Positions 1 through 8,300 of a stretch of DNA of 64,000 bases are shown here, piece by piece; the stretch's first letter is position 1; every line of letters begins with the position of its first letter. The DNA lies in NCBI RefSeq assembly GCF_013085465.1, contig NZ_CP049838.1, positions 248,001 to 312,000 on the forward strand, given 5' to 3'. The notes under the pieces are model-generated. The model was not told the origin of the DNA. It did no database searches and saw only the letters and a program-made list of their open reading frames with translations. Source of the stretch: Streptomyces asoensis (GTDB lineage: Bacteria > Actinomycetota > Actinomycetes > Streptomycetales > Streptomycetaceae). The translations under genes and the position numbers were made by a program.

Positions 1-731
1 CGCACCGGCTCACCCTGGCGGGACTTGCCAGAAGAGCTCGGCTCGTTCCAGACCGCTCACAAACGGCTGCTCAGGTGGGCCGTGGACGGCACCTGGGAAC
101 GGATCTTCGTCGCGCTCCTGGCAGCGGCCGATGACGTTGACGACATCGGCTGGACCGTGTCGGTGGACTCCACCGTCTGCCGAGCCCACCAGCACGCTGC
201 CGGTGCTTGGAAAAGGGGGCGTCAGGTCGGGCCGAACCCGAAGACCACGCGCTGGGACGCTCCCGGGGCGGCTTGAGCACGAAGGTCCACTTGGCCAGCG
301 ACAGCCATGCGCGGCCGCTGGCCGTCCGCGTCACCGCGGGGCAGGCAGGTGACGCACCGGCCTTTGAGGCCGTCATGGCCGGCATCCGCGTTCCGCGAAG
401 TGGGCCCGGGAGACCAAGGACGCGGCCGGATGCCGTCCTAGCCGACCGCGCTTATTCATCCCGCGCGATCAGGAGCCACCTTCGCCGGCGCGGCATACGT
501 GCCGTCATCCCTCAGCCCAGAGACCAGGCCGGCCACCGTCTCCGGCGCGGCCGCGCCGGCGGCCGCCCGCCCGCTTTCGACGCCGACGCGTACAAGCAGC
601 GCAACACAGTCGAACGATGCATCAACCGCTTCAAGCAGTGGCGCGGCCTGGCCATGCGAACCGACAAGCTCGCGATCGCCTACCAAGCCGCACTCCACCT
701 CGCGAGCATCCTCATCTGGGCGCGAAGGTGA
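1..731 (+). pseudogene. IS5-family transposase, copy 1 (left end outside window)
   Basis: DDE transposase of the two-frame IS5 type. The first part reads from the window edge through DSTVCRAHQHAAG in one frame. The second part, from about 207, continues one base back through GRSRGGLSTKVHLASD, the ADRAYSS block and ERCINRFKQWRGLAMRTDK to ILIWARR. The switch lies at a run of four A and five G (211-219), so this could be a programmed -1 shift or a broken gene. It is closely similar to the copy at 1475-2336. The N-terminal residues seen in that copy lie outside the window. The stop falls within 15 bases of the end of the SUKH gene on the other strand. Confidence 0.85.
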
Positions 732-747
732 TCAATGAGCAGGACTC
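730..747. repeat. possible right inverted repeat of IS5 copy 1
   Basis: GATCAATGAG after the transposase stop resembles the inverse of the left end of copy 2 (1437-1454, GAGCGTGTCTCTTTGATC). About 12 of 18 positions agree, best over the inner ten. It overlaps the stop codon of the SUKH gene, so the IS end and that gene meet here. Confidence 0.35.
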
Positions 748-1354
748 AGTTCCACCAGTGGATGTCTCCGCTGCTGTCGACCTTGGGGGCGGTCACCGCG
801 CCGAACCAGGTCGACTGGCCGTGATGCTCCATGGCTTCCGCCACTTCGTGGAGCCATGAACCCAGACTGGGCCACCCCAGAAAACATCCCTGGTCATCGT
901 GAACAGCATCGCCGAGGTGGTTGCGCCACATCCCTTCCCCGGCATCGATGAAGTGGTCGTCTCCGTCACCTCCGGAGATGGGGACCCACTTCGTTCCCCA
1001 CCAGGGTGTTTGCGCCTGGTCCGGGTCGTCCGGTTCCCACATCTCCATCCGCATCTCGCGGACCTCGATGATCTCCGACACCGAATACAGCCTCCGGCAG
1101 GGGAGCACACCCAGCAGGGATGTATCTCCGTCGTGGCACCGCAGCGACTCGCGGAGATCCGCAGGAAGCGGGAACCCCAAGCGTGCCTCGGCTTCCTGAA
1201 TGCACTGCCACGAGGCCGGGGGCCTGAGGTCTGCCAGAGCCTTCGACGCGTGTCGGGACAACCAGGCGTCGATGCGGCGCCAGGACGTCGCGACCGGGGG
1301 CACGACAGGATCTATGCCTCGGCGAGGAGGTCGCATCATCATGCGGAACATCAT
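746..1354 (-). CDS. SUKH (SMI1/KNR4-like) immunity-type protein
   Basis: A 202-residue protein with the SMI1/KNR4 (SUKH) fold signature: an N-terminal helix with SWRRIDAWL, then EAEARLGFPLPADLRESLRCHDGD, then WWGTKWVPISGGDGDDHFID and the C-terminal GCFLGWPSLGSWLHEVAEAME helix. SUKH proteins often neutralise polymorphic nuclease toxins, and many stand alone in actinobacteria. No toxin gene is adjacent: it is hemmed in by two IS5 copies. The start is uncertain because several ATG codons cluster at the N-terminus and none has a clear ribosome binding site; the conserved domain begins around residue 20. Confidence 0.75.
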   Translation of the reverse strand: MMFRMMMRPPRRGIDPVVPPVATSWRRIDAWLSRHASKALADLRPPASWQCIQEAEARLGFPLPADLRESLRCHDGDTSLLGVLPCRRLYSVSEIIEVREMRMEMWEPDDPDQAQTPWWGTKWVPISGGDGDDHFIDAGEGMWRNHLGDAVHDDQGCFLGWPSLGSWLHEVAEAMEHHGQSTWFGAVTAPKVDSSGDIHWWN

Positions 1355-1419
1355 CCATCGGGGCTCACGCGGTCAACCACACCGAGCCACAGACCAACCT
1401 CCGTCTCACCGAGTGAAGC

Positions 1420-1454
1420 CAAAGAGACAGAACCTAGAGCGTGTCTCTTTGATC
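1420..1454. repeat. back-to-back IS5 end sequences
   Basis: GAGCGTGTCTCTTTGATC at 1437-1454 is the probable left end of IS5 copy 2, 20 bases before its GTG start. CAAAGAGAC at 1420-1428 is a perfect inverse of bases 1443-1451, so a fragment of a second IS end faces it across 14 bases. This fits repeated insertion at the same spot. Confidence 0.5.
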
Positions 1455-2340
1455 GGTTGGTCAGTTGATCGGATGTGTCCGTCCGGTTAGTGATCACTGA
1501 TGCGATGTGGGACCGGATAGAGCCGCTGATTCCGACCGATCCGGTCCGCGGTCGGCGGTGGGCCGATCACCGCCGAACCCTGGAGGCCATCGCGTGGAAG
1601 TACCGCACCTGCTCGCCCTGGCGGGACCTGCCGGACGAGCTCGGCTCGTTCCAGACTGCTCACAAACGCCTGATCAGGTGGGCCGTGGACGGCACCTGGG
1701 AACGCATCCTTGCCGCGGTTCTGACAGCGGCCGAGGGCGCTGACGACATCGGCTGGACCGTGTCGGTGGACTCCACCGTATGCCGAGCTCACCAGCACGC
1801 CGCCGGAGCCAGGAAAAAAAGGGGCTCCAGGTCGGGCCGAACCCGACGACCACGCACTCGGACGCTCCCGAGGCGGCCTGAGCACGAAGGTCCACCTCGC
1901 CAGCGACAGCCGTGCACAGCCCTTAGCCCTCCGCATCACCGCAGGCCAGGCGGGCGAAGCCCCGGCCTTCGAGACCGTCATGGCCGCAATCCGTGTTCCG
2001 CGGAGCGGACCGGGAAGACCGAGGACCCGACCCCATGCCGTCTTGGCGGACCGCGCGTACTCATCCCGCGCGATCCGGAACCACCTCCGCCGACGCGGAA
2101 TCCGCGCTGTCATCCCCCAGCCGTCCGACCAGGTCGGCCACCGTCTGCGGCGAGGCCGTGCGGGCGGCCAACCGCCCGCTTTCGACGCCGAGGCGTACAA
2201 GCAGCGCAACGCGGTCGAACGGTGCATCAACCGGCTCAAGCAGTGGCGCGCCCTGGCCATGCGAACGGACAAGCTCGCCATCACCTACCAGGCCGCACTC
2301 CACCTCGCCGCCATCCTCATCTGGGCCCGGCGATAGCCCG
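1437..2340 (+). mobile_element. IS5-family insertion sequence, copy 2
   Basis: About 0.9 kb with a left terminal repeat (1437-1454) and one transposase gene in two frames. No matching right repeat is visible after the transposase stop, so the right end seems lost; the Imm1-like gene ends only five bases further on. Confidence 0.6.
1475..2336 (+). CDS. IS5-family transposase, copy 2, two reading frames
   Basis: GTG start at 1475 gives MSVRLVITDAMWDRIEPLIP followed by the WRDLPDELGSFQTAHKRLIRW helix-turn-helix block and the DSTVCRAHQHAAGA region holding the first catalytic Asp. The remainder (GRSRGGLSTKVHLASD, ADRAYSSRAIRNHL, ERCINRLKQWRALAMRTDK) lies in another frame up to 2336. The shift sits on seven A then four G (1814-1824). 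With six A the gene would be continuous, so slippage or a one-base insertion explains the split. The run differs from copy 1 by two bases overall. Confidence 0.85.
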
Positions 2341-2341
2341 C

Positions 2342-2767
2342 TCAGCGATCGACCACCCAGCGCGCGTCCGTCGGCCAGGACCCCGTGGCAACGATCTGCT
2401 TCACGAGCCTGAACGCCTCACAGATGGGGACGGTGTCCTGATCCGGATACTCGTCGTCCTGTCCGTTGGAGAGGACGAACCCGCCGCTCGACCCCTGAGC
2501 CCCGGGGTCCACGGCATGCTCGCCGGGATCGCCCTCGTCTTCGAGCAGCATCACCATCGCGCGCTCGGTATTCGTCACGAAGGCCAGCGACCGTCCGGAC
2601 GAACTGGTCAGCCACGTCTCAAGCTGACCGCTGTCGACCCTCGACCGAAGAGCCTCCGGCACCACCTCGGACGACACGGGGATAGGGCTGTCGTCATTGA
2701 GCACCCAAGACTCGATCACGAGCACGACGATCTCACGGACGGATCTAAGCTTGTCGTTTAACCCCAT
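2342..2767 (-). CDS. Imm1-like immunity protein
   Basis: A 141-residue protein whose C-terminal half matches the Imm1 immunity family: LAFVTNTERAMVMLLEDEGD, then GGFVLSNGQDDEYPDQDTVP and EAFRLVKQIVATGSWPTDARW. Imm1 members protect against deaminase and other polymorphic toxins; the partner here is not visible. The ATG at 2767 overlaps the TGA of the upstream membrane-protein gene by one base (TGATG), which indicates translational coupling and rules out the longer in-frame reading upstream. The gene ends five bases from the IS5 copy 2 stop. Confidence 0.7.
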   Translation of the reverse strand: MGLNDKLRSVREIVVLVIESWVLNDDSPIPVSSEVVPEALRSRVDSGQLETWLTSSSGRSLAFVTNTERAMVMLLEDEGDPGEHAVDPGAQGSSGGFVLSNGQDDEYPDQDTVPICEAFRLVKQIVATGSWPTDARWVVDR

Positions 2768-3015
2768 CAAGGGGTGACGTAGTCGCCCCAGCCGAAAGTG
2801 GCGACGTAAGCCCGTCGAACGGCTTCTCCGCCGCGTCCGCCCCTGATACGGATGACGGCCAGCGCGAGGATGAACCAGGCGGTGAAGCACCCCGCGACGA
2901 TCAAAGTCCAGCCAGGGCCGGAGAAACTGGCAGTGACGACCAGGGCAATGATCGTGATGCCTACTCCTATGTGGCCGCCGCCGATATCCGTGCCGGACCT
3001 GCCGCCGCGTGTCAT
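2767..3015 (-). CDS. small two-helix membrane protein
   Basis: An 82-residue protein with two predicted membrane helices: IGVGITIIALVVTASFSG and WTLIVAGCFTAWFILALAVI, followed by a basic loop (RIRGGRGGEAVRR) and a short tail. A GGGGGA ribosome binding site precedes the ATG. Coupled to the Imm1-like gene by a TGATG overlap, so the two are made together; it may place the immunity function at the membrane or be an immunity factor itself. I do not recognise a family. Confidence 0.55.
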   Translation of the reverse strand: MTRGGRSGTDIGGGHIGVGITIIALVVTASFSGPGWTLIVAGCFTAWFILALAVIRIRGGRGGEAVRRAYVATFGWGDYVTP

Positions 3016-3057
3016 AAGAGTCCCCCGCCAAGAGCACGCCGTTCTGGTCAGAGCAGA

Positions 3058-4554
3058 CTACGGGGCTCTGCCAACGGTGTCAGTGCCGCTTGTGCGACGG
3101 GGTTTGGTGCCCTTCCTGTGGTGGGCGGGTCGGGTGTGCGCCTCGCCGGTCACGAGGACTCTGCCCACGTCATGACGGGTGGCTGGTCGGCGGTTCTTCG
3201 ACCCCGGTGGCCGGCCGGGCCCGGGACGAGACGGTTTCGGTGCACCGGCCGGAGAGCCGGTCTTCGTGCACAGGTTCCTGAACCCCCTGCGAACACGGGC
3301 GGGTGTAAGCCTGTTCGGCTCGGCCGGCTTTTCCCAGGGGCGCCGGAGGTCGGTGGCCAGTGGCCGGGCGAGCCGGAGCTGGGCATAGGCAGCGATCACC
3401 AGCCACGTCCACCGGTCGGCCGCCTCTGAGCTGCGGAGCCGGGGCTTGGTCCACCCAAGTGTCTGCTTGAACAGGCGAAACGTGTGCTCCAAGTCGAAAC
3501 GACGGAGGAAGGACTGCCAGCAGCGGTTCACCTCTGCGGCGGTGGCGGAAGTGCCCGACCACCACAGCCAGACCGGCTTGTTCACCCCGCCGCTGGGCAG
3601 TTTCTCCACGACCAGGCGCATGATGGTTCCCTCGATGATGGGCAGCGGTCCGTGGTGATCGAGCCAGGCCGCCCGCCGGGTCAGCCGCGGGTGCAGCCGG
3701 TCCCACGCCTGCGCGGTCGCCTTTCCGTAGAGGCGGGTGTCGGTGACCGTCACGCTCTGCTCGGTGCCCCAGGTGGCGGGGTTGCCGAAGACGAACTCAC
3801 CGCCGTGCTTAGGCGGTCGGCCGCCCTTGGGGTCATAGACCCGCGGCGGTGTCGGCCGCCGCATGACACGGTCGGAACGCAGGCGGCCGAGGATCTCGAC
3901 GGGCAGGTCGCTCAGCAGGTGAGCGATGCGGGGTGCGTCGTATCCGGCGTCCAGCACGACCAGGACCTCGGGATCGCCCGGCTTCCACTGGCCAGCCGCG
4001 ACGAGCCGCTCGACGACCTCCCGGAGCTGGACCGTGGTCACCGCGGCGACGTCGGCACCCGGCTCCAGGCGGACCGCGTCCAGCACCGCCGTCCACGACG
4101 TTCGGCCGGTCTCCAGCGCGGCCACGATCGAGTACGGCCAGCCCGGAATCATCTGGTGCTTGCCCTCACCCCGGCCGAACGTGTGGCAGAAGGCCCGGTC
4201 AGCACAGGTGTTGGCGTCCGGCCGCAGCCACGGCGAGACGTCTGCGGCCAGCACGATCCGACCATCCGCCGTCCTCGGCAACGGCATCGAGGCCAGCGCG
4301 CGGCGCAGCCGGGCCACATCGATCCGCCCCTGGTTGAGGCCCCCGTAGAGGGCGCCGTGTCCGCGGCGGTGTTCCGGCGCGAGTGCCAGGTCGACCAGCG
4401 TCCGCACCGGCCCGTCCGTGCACAACAACGCGTCGCACAACTCGAACAGCGCGTCGCCCCGCGCGGTCAGACACGCGTACAACTCCGTCCGGAAGCGTGA
4501 CACTTCCGCGAACGCATCCTGAAGGACGCCCTGATGCTCCAGACTCACGACCAC
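3058..4554 (-). CDS. DDE transposase, intact 498 residues
   Basis: Full-length transposase of a Streptomyces DDE family (IS4/IS701-like in layout). Catalytic blocks visible are LAADVSPWLRPDA (first Asp), VLVVLDAGYDAPRI (second Asp) and FDLEHTFRLFKQTLGWTKPRLR (final Glu in the usual Y/F-x2-ExxF context). The C-terminus is a basic Pro/Arg-rich tail (GRPPGSKNRRP). No frameshift. On its left is the membrane/Imm1 operon; on its right a truncated secreted nuclease gene, probably the insertion target. I cannot identify its terminal repeats with certainty. Confidence 0.8.
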   Translation of the reverse strand: MVVSLEHQGVLQDAFAEVSRFRTELYACLTARGDALFELCDALLCTDGPVRTLVDLALAPEHRRGHGALYGGLNQGRIDVARLRRALASMPLPRTADGRIVLAADVSPWLRPDANTCADRAFCHTFGRGEGKHQMIPGWPYSIVAALETGRTSWTAVLDAVRLEPGADVAAVTTVQLREVVERLVAAGQWKPGDPEVLVVLDAGYDAPRIAHLLSDLPVEILGRLRSDRVMRRPTPPRVYDPKGGRPPKHGGEFVFGNPATWGTEQSVTVTDTRLYGKATAQAWDRLHPRLTRRAAWLDHHGPLPIIEGTIMRLVVEKLPSGGVNKPVWLWWSGTSATAAEVNRCWQSFLRRFDLEHTFRLFKQTLGWTKPRLRSSEAADRWTWLVIAAYAQLRLARPLATDLRRPWEKPAEPNRLTPARVRRGFRNLCTKTGSPAGAPKPSRPGPGRPPGSKNRRPATRHDVGRVLVTGEAHTRPAHHRKGTKPRRTSGTDTVGRAP

Positions 4555-4644
4555 GGCCTTCCCGCTGATCCACTCTGTGACGGAGCACAGGATCAGACGA
4601 AGGCCGCTCTCACGTCCGCTGAACTGCGAAAACCCTGATCAAGT

Positions 4645-4858
4645 TCCATCCTCGCTCCACTCACGGCGGGCTCCGCGCACGCGGTGGCCGCGGAGCCCGT
4701 CGCCCTGCCCCTCGCCGGTGAGTCCCGCGACGACTACATCCGTGACGCCTTCCGCCACTGGAACTCCGGCGGCGACCCGCCCGACGGCTGCAACGCCCAC
4801 GGCGAGGTCCTCATCACCGAGGTCGTCACCGCCCCCGCCTGTTCCATGGGGCCGCCAG
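4645..4858 (+). pseudogene. N-terminal remnant of secreted HNH/DUF1524-type nuclease
   Basis: The in-frame stretch reads LTAGSAHAVAAEPVALPLAG and then ESRDDYIRDAFRHWNSGG, PPDGCNAHGEVLITEV. This is the signal-peptide cleavage region plus the first part of the secreted Streptomyces HNH-type endonuclease family, which continues to a catalytic LDHMVPLAEAW segment. Here the first half of the signal peptide and everything after residue ~70 are missing. The 498-aa transposase lies just upstream. Confidence 0.55.
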
Positions 4859-4982
4859 CGTCTCCGCAGGGCGGCATTCTGAAACGATCAGTAAGTGGAC
4901 CGCCGTATCGCACCCACAGCAAAGTCGGGATTCGGCTGAGGCCGACACCCACCAGAAGGCACACTACTGATCTAACGGACAT

Positions 4983-5336
4983 ATGGCGGAGGGTCGGACC
5001 GCCGAAACGTCAGGGGGGCGGTTGTCGGAGATCGGGCTCGCCGCAGCGATCGAGGAGCTGCGACAGGAGTTGTACCAGGCACAGGAGGCAGGTATACGGG
5101 AGCAGTTCGCCTTCGAGGTGGAGGAGGCGCAGCTGGAACTCATCCTGGAACTTCGTTCTGACGTACGGCCGGAGGGAAAGCTGTCGTTCGGACTCGCCAC
5201 CGTGGGAGTGGGCGGGACCTCCGCCTCCGCACGCACCCACAAGCTGATACTGAAGCTGAAGGTCAAAGACCAGGCTCTCGGCGACCGGAACGCGACGGTC
5301 AACGCCGACGGCGAATCCGGCTCCGTCGGATGGTGA
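4983..5336 (+). CDS. Trypco2-domain protein (trypsin co-occurring)
   Basis: A 117-residue protein with the trypsin-co-occurring domain 2 pattern: IGLAAAIEELRQELYQAQEAG helix, FEVEEAQLELILELRS strand pair, then KLSFGLATVGVGGTSASA and HKLILKLKVKD. These small proteins are predicted partners of trypsin-like proteases fused to NTPase and repeat modules in actinobacterial conflict systems; no biochemical role is established to my knowledge. The protease-NTPase gene starts 14 bases downstream, so the two form an operon. The last ~20 residues are polar and look disordered. Confidence 0.8.
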   Translation: MAEGRTAETSGGRLSEIGLAAAIEELRQELYQAQEAGIREQFAFEVEEAQLELILELRSDVRPEGKLSFGLATVGVGGTSASARTHKLILKLKVKDQALGDRNATVNADGESGSVGW

Positions 5337-5350
5337 CGGGGTCCTGACGC

Positions 5351-8300
5351 ATGGACGAGCACAGGTTGGCCGACATCCGGGCCGGCCATGCCGGGAAGCA
5401 CCGTCCCTCCTCCCTGGGATCGGGCTACCTCGTCGCCCCCGCTCTGGTTCTGACCTGCCGGCATGTGGTCATGGACCGAGCCAGTGGGATGCCCTTCGCA
5501 AGGATCGTCGTTCGCGTCGGCCACCCCCGTGAACCCGTCGAGCAGCGCGCCGCGACCGTGGAGTGGCTGCCGCACGAGGGGGATGACGTCGCCCTGCTGC
5601 TGCTGGAGGAGCCGGTCGACGTGCCGGGGGCCGTGCGCTGGGGCAAGCCCTCCGGTGACGAACCACTGAGCTACGTGGGTCTCGGGTTTCCCGAGCACGC
5701 CCCGCCACTGGAGAAGGGACAGCGCGGTGTCGACCAGCTGAGGGGAGAACTGCCGCCGCTGGGCACCGGGCCGGAGTGGGGCGCGGTGCTGGACCAGAAG
5801 GCCACAGCAGTCCGCCGCCGACCCGGGAAGCAGCGAGAGTGGGGCGGGGTGTCGGGGGCTGCGGTGTTCTGCCAAGGGCTGCTGGTGGGCGTGGTGTTCT
5901 GCGACGACCACGAACACGAGAACCGCCGTCTGTACGCGCTGCCAGCCTGGACGTTCATCACGCGGGACGGGTTCGCAGATCTCCTGCAACGACACACCGG
6001 CCACGCCCCTGTGCTGGAATCGGCCCACGGCGGGCCCGTCGTCCCGGAGTCCGGTCACCTCCTCGTGGTGCGGGAGTTCGCGGCGGAGCGTTTCCAGGGC
6101 CGGGAGCGGGAACTGGCGCAGCTGCACACGTTCAGCACGGCTCCTGAGGGCAGCGCGCCTGGATACTGGCGCTGGCTGGCACCCGCCTGGTCGGGCAAAA
6201 CGGCCCTCATGGCGGAGTTCGTCCTTCATCCCCCTTCGGACGCGGACGTGCTGTCGTTCTTCGTGAGCATCCACGACCACCCGGAGCGCTCCGACCGTGA
6301 CGGCTTCCTGCGGAGCATGGGCGACCAGCTGCGTCAGCACCTGGGTGACATCGGCCTTGAGTGCGACTCCCGGGCGCGGTTTCTCAAAGCCCTGGAGCGC
6401 GCGGCGGAGCGCTCCGTATGCCGCGGGCGACGGCTCGTGCTGGTCGTGGACGGTCTGGACGAGGACGCCGGGGTCACCAGCGGGACCAGCGGCCAGAGCA
6501 TCGCCGGACTCCTGCCGGCCCATCCCTACACGGGTCTGCGGATCCTCGTGACCGCACGCCCCGATCCCCCGGTGCCCATCGACGTGCCCGCCGCGCATCC
6601 GCTGCGCGGCGACGCGATCACTCACCGCCTGGAGGCCTCACCGGCGGCCCAGGTCATCCGGCAGGAGGCCGAGCGGAGCCTGTCAGCACTGCTGGACGGC
6701 AGGAAGGACGGCGACGGCGAGGAGCTGGGACGGAACGTCACCAGGCTCCTCGCCGCCGCAGGTGGCGGCCTGGGTGCCCGCGATCTCGCCGCCCTGACGG
6801 AGGCGGTGCCGCGCGAGGTGTTGCGGGTGCTCGGGGGATCGATCGGCCGCTCCTTCCACAGGCGCCGGGCCCGGCACGGCGCGGATGGCTCCCCGGAGGA
6901 CGCCCCGTACTTCTTCGCCCACCGAGAGCTCCAGGAGGGTGCCTTCGCGAGCCTGTCCCCCACCGTCCTCGCGAAGTGCTGCCAGGGGATACACGACTTC
7001 GTCGAGGGCTGGCGGACGAGGGGCTGGCCAGCCGAAACGCCCGAGTACGCCCTGTCCGGCTACCCGCACCTGCTGCGCCGGCTCGGCGACGCGGACCGCC
7101 TGGGCAAGCTGGCCTCCGACATGGCGCGCCACGAGAGGCTGTGGCATGCGACGGGCTCGGACGCGACGGCACTCGCAGAGATCGACAACGCCTTCCGGTT
7201 ACTCCGCGACGCCGGATGTCACGATCTCAGGTTGCCGGTGCGACTGGCGTACTGCCGCGACCTGATCCGCCACAGATCAGTCGACGTTCCCGACCAGTTG
7301 GTCACCCTCTCGGCCTTCCTGGGGCAGACCAGCCGGGCCGTCGCTCTCGCCAAGTCGCATCCCGATCCCCGGCACCAAGTCCACCGGCTGATGGCGGTCA
7401 GCGAAGCCCTGCTGGAGGCACACGACACCACGGCGGCCCGGGAGGTGGCGCTTGACGCCGCCGCACGAGCAACGACGATCACCGTGTCGAGCGCGGAGGA
7501 TCACGTGTGTCTGCTGGTCCGCACCGCCCGGATGCTGGCTCGGGTGGGAGCGGGAGACATCGTCGGTCTGCTGCGCCGGGCCGTGGGCATCGCGGAGACC
7601 ATCACCCAGCCCGGCCGTCAGTCCCAGGATTTCGCTGTCCTGCATGACTCGCCGCTGTCGCAGGTCAGCGCCCTGGCCCGGGCGTGCACGGTCCTGGAGG
7701 AGGCACAGGACCTGTGCGGTGCCGATGCCTTCTCGAAGGAACTGGCGGCCAGGGTGGAAGCGCTGGCGGAGCTGGCGGCACGCATCACCCGTACCCTGCA
7801 CCGCGACATCCAGCCCCACCATCTGGTACCTGCCGCGTCCATCATGGCACGGGCGGGACACCCGGAACGGGCCGTCGAACTGGCCGCGGCCGCGCTCGCC
7901 CATGTCCCGTACGACGTGGGACAACGCTGTGATCACCTGGCTGGAGTCGCCGAGGTTCTGGCGCTCGCGATGGAGCCGGATCGCGCGGCCGAGCTGTGCC
8001 GGGCAGCCGCTGACCTCGCCCGCAGCGTCACCGGCGCCACCCTGCCGGCCCAGCACCTGCTGGTGGTGGCGAAGGCGTCGCTGACCCTCGCCGATGCGTC
8101 CACGCCGGCACGTGACCGCGTCAGGGAGCACACGCGGCAGGCCGCACTGCTCGCGCTGGAGGCCGCCGCCACCGCCCTGCACCAGGGAGAGCAGGACCAG
8201 CAAGGACATCAAGCGGACGTGCTGGCGTGCGCCTGCGACGTGCTGACACGGTCAGGCAGCCCCTGGGCGGCGGCGCAGGTCGCCCAAAGCCTGTCCGATC

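Noticed and set aside
1475..2761. A 428-residue single-frame product of IS5 copy 2
   Set aside because: After the A7G4 run the frame leaves the transposase and becomes Arg/Pro-rich; the true second half is in another frame ending at 2336.
4964..6625. 553-codon leftward reading opposite the Trypco2/protease operon
   Set aside because: Lies over a clear trypsin triad and P-loop on the other strand; no recognisable family.
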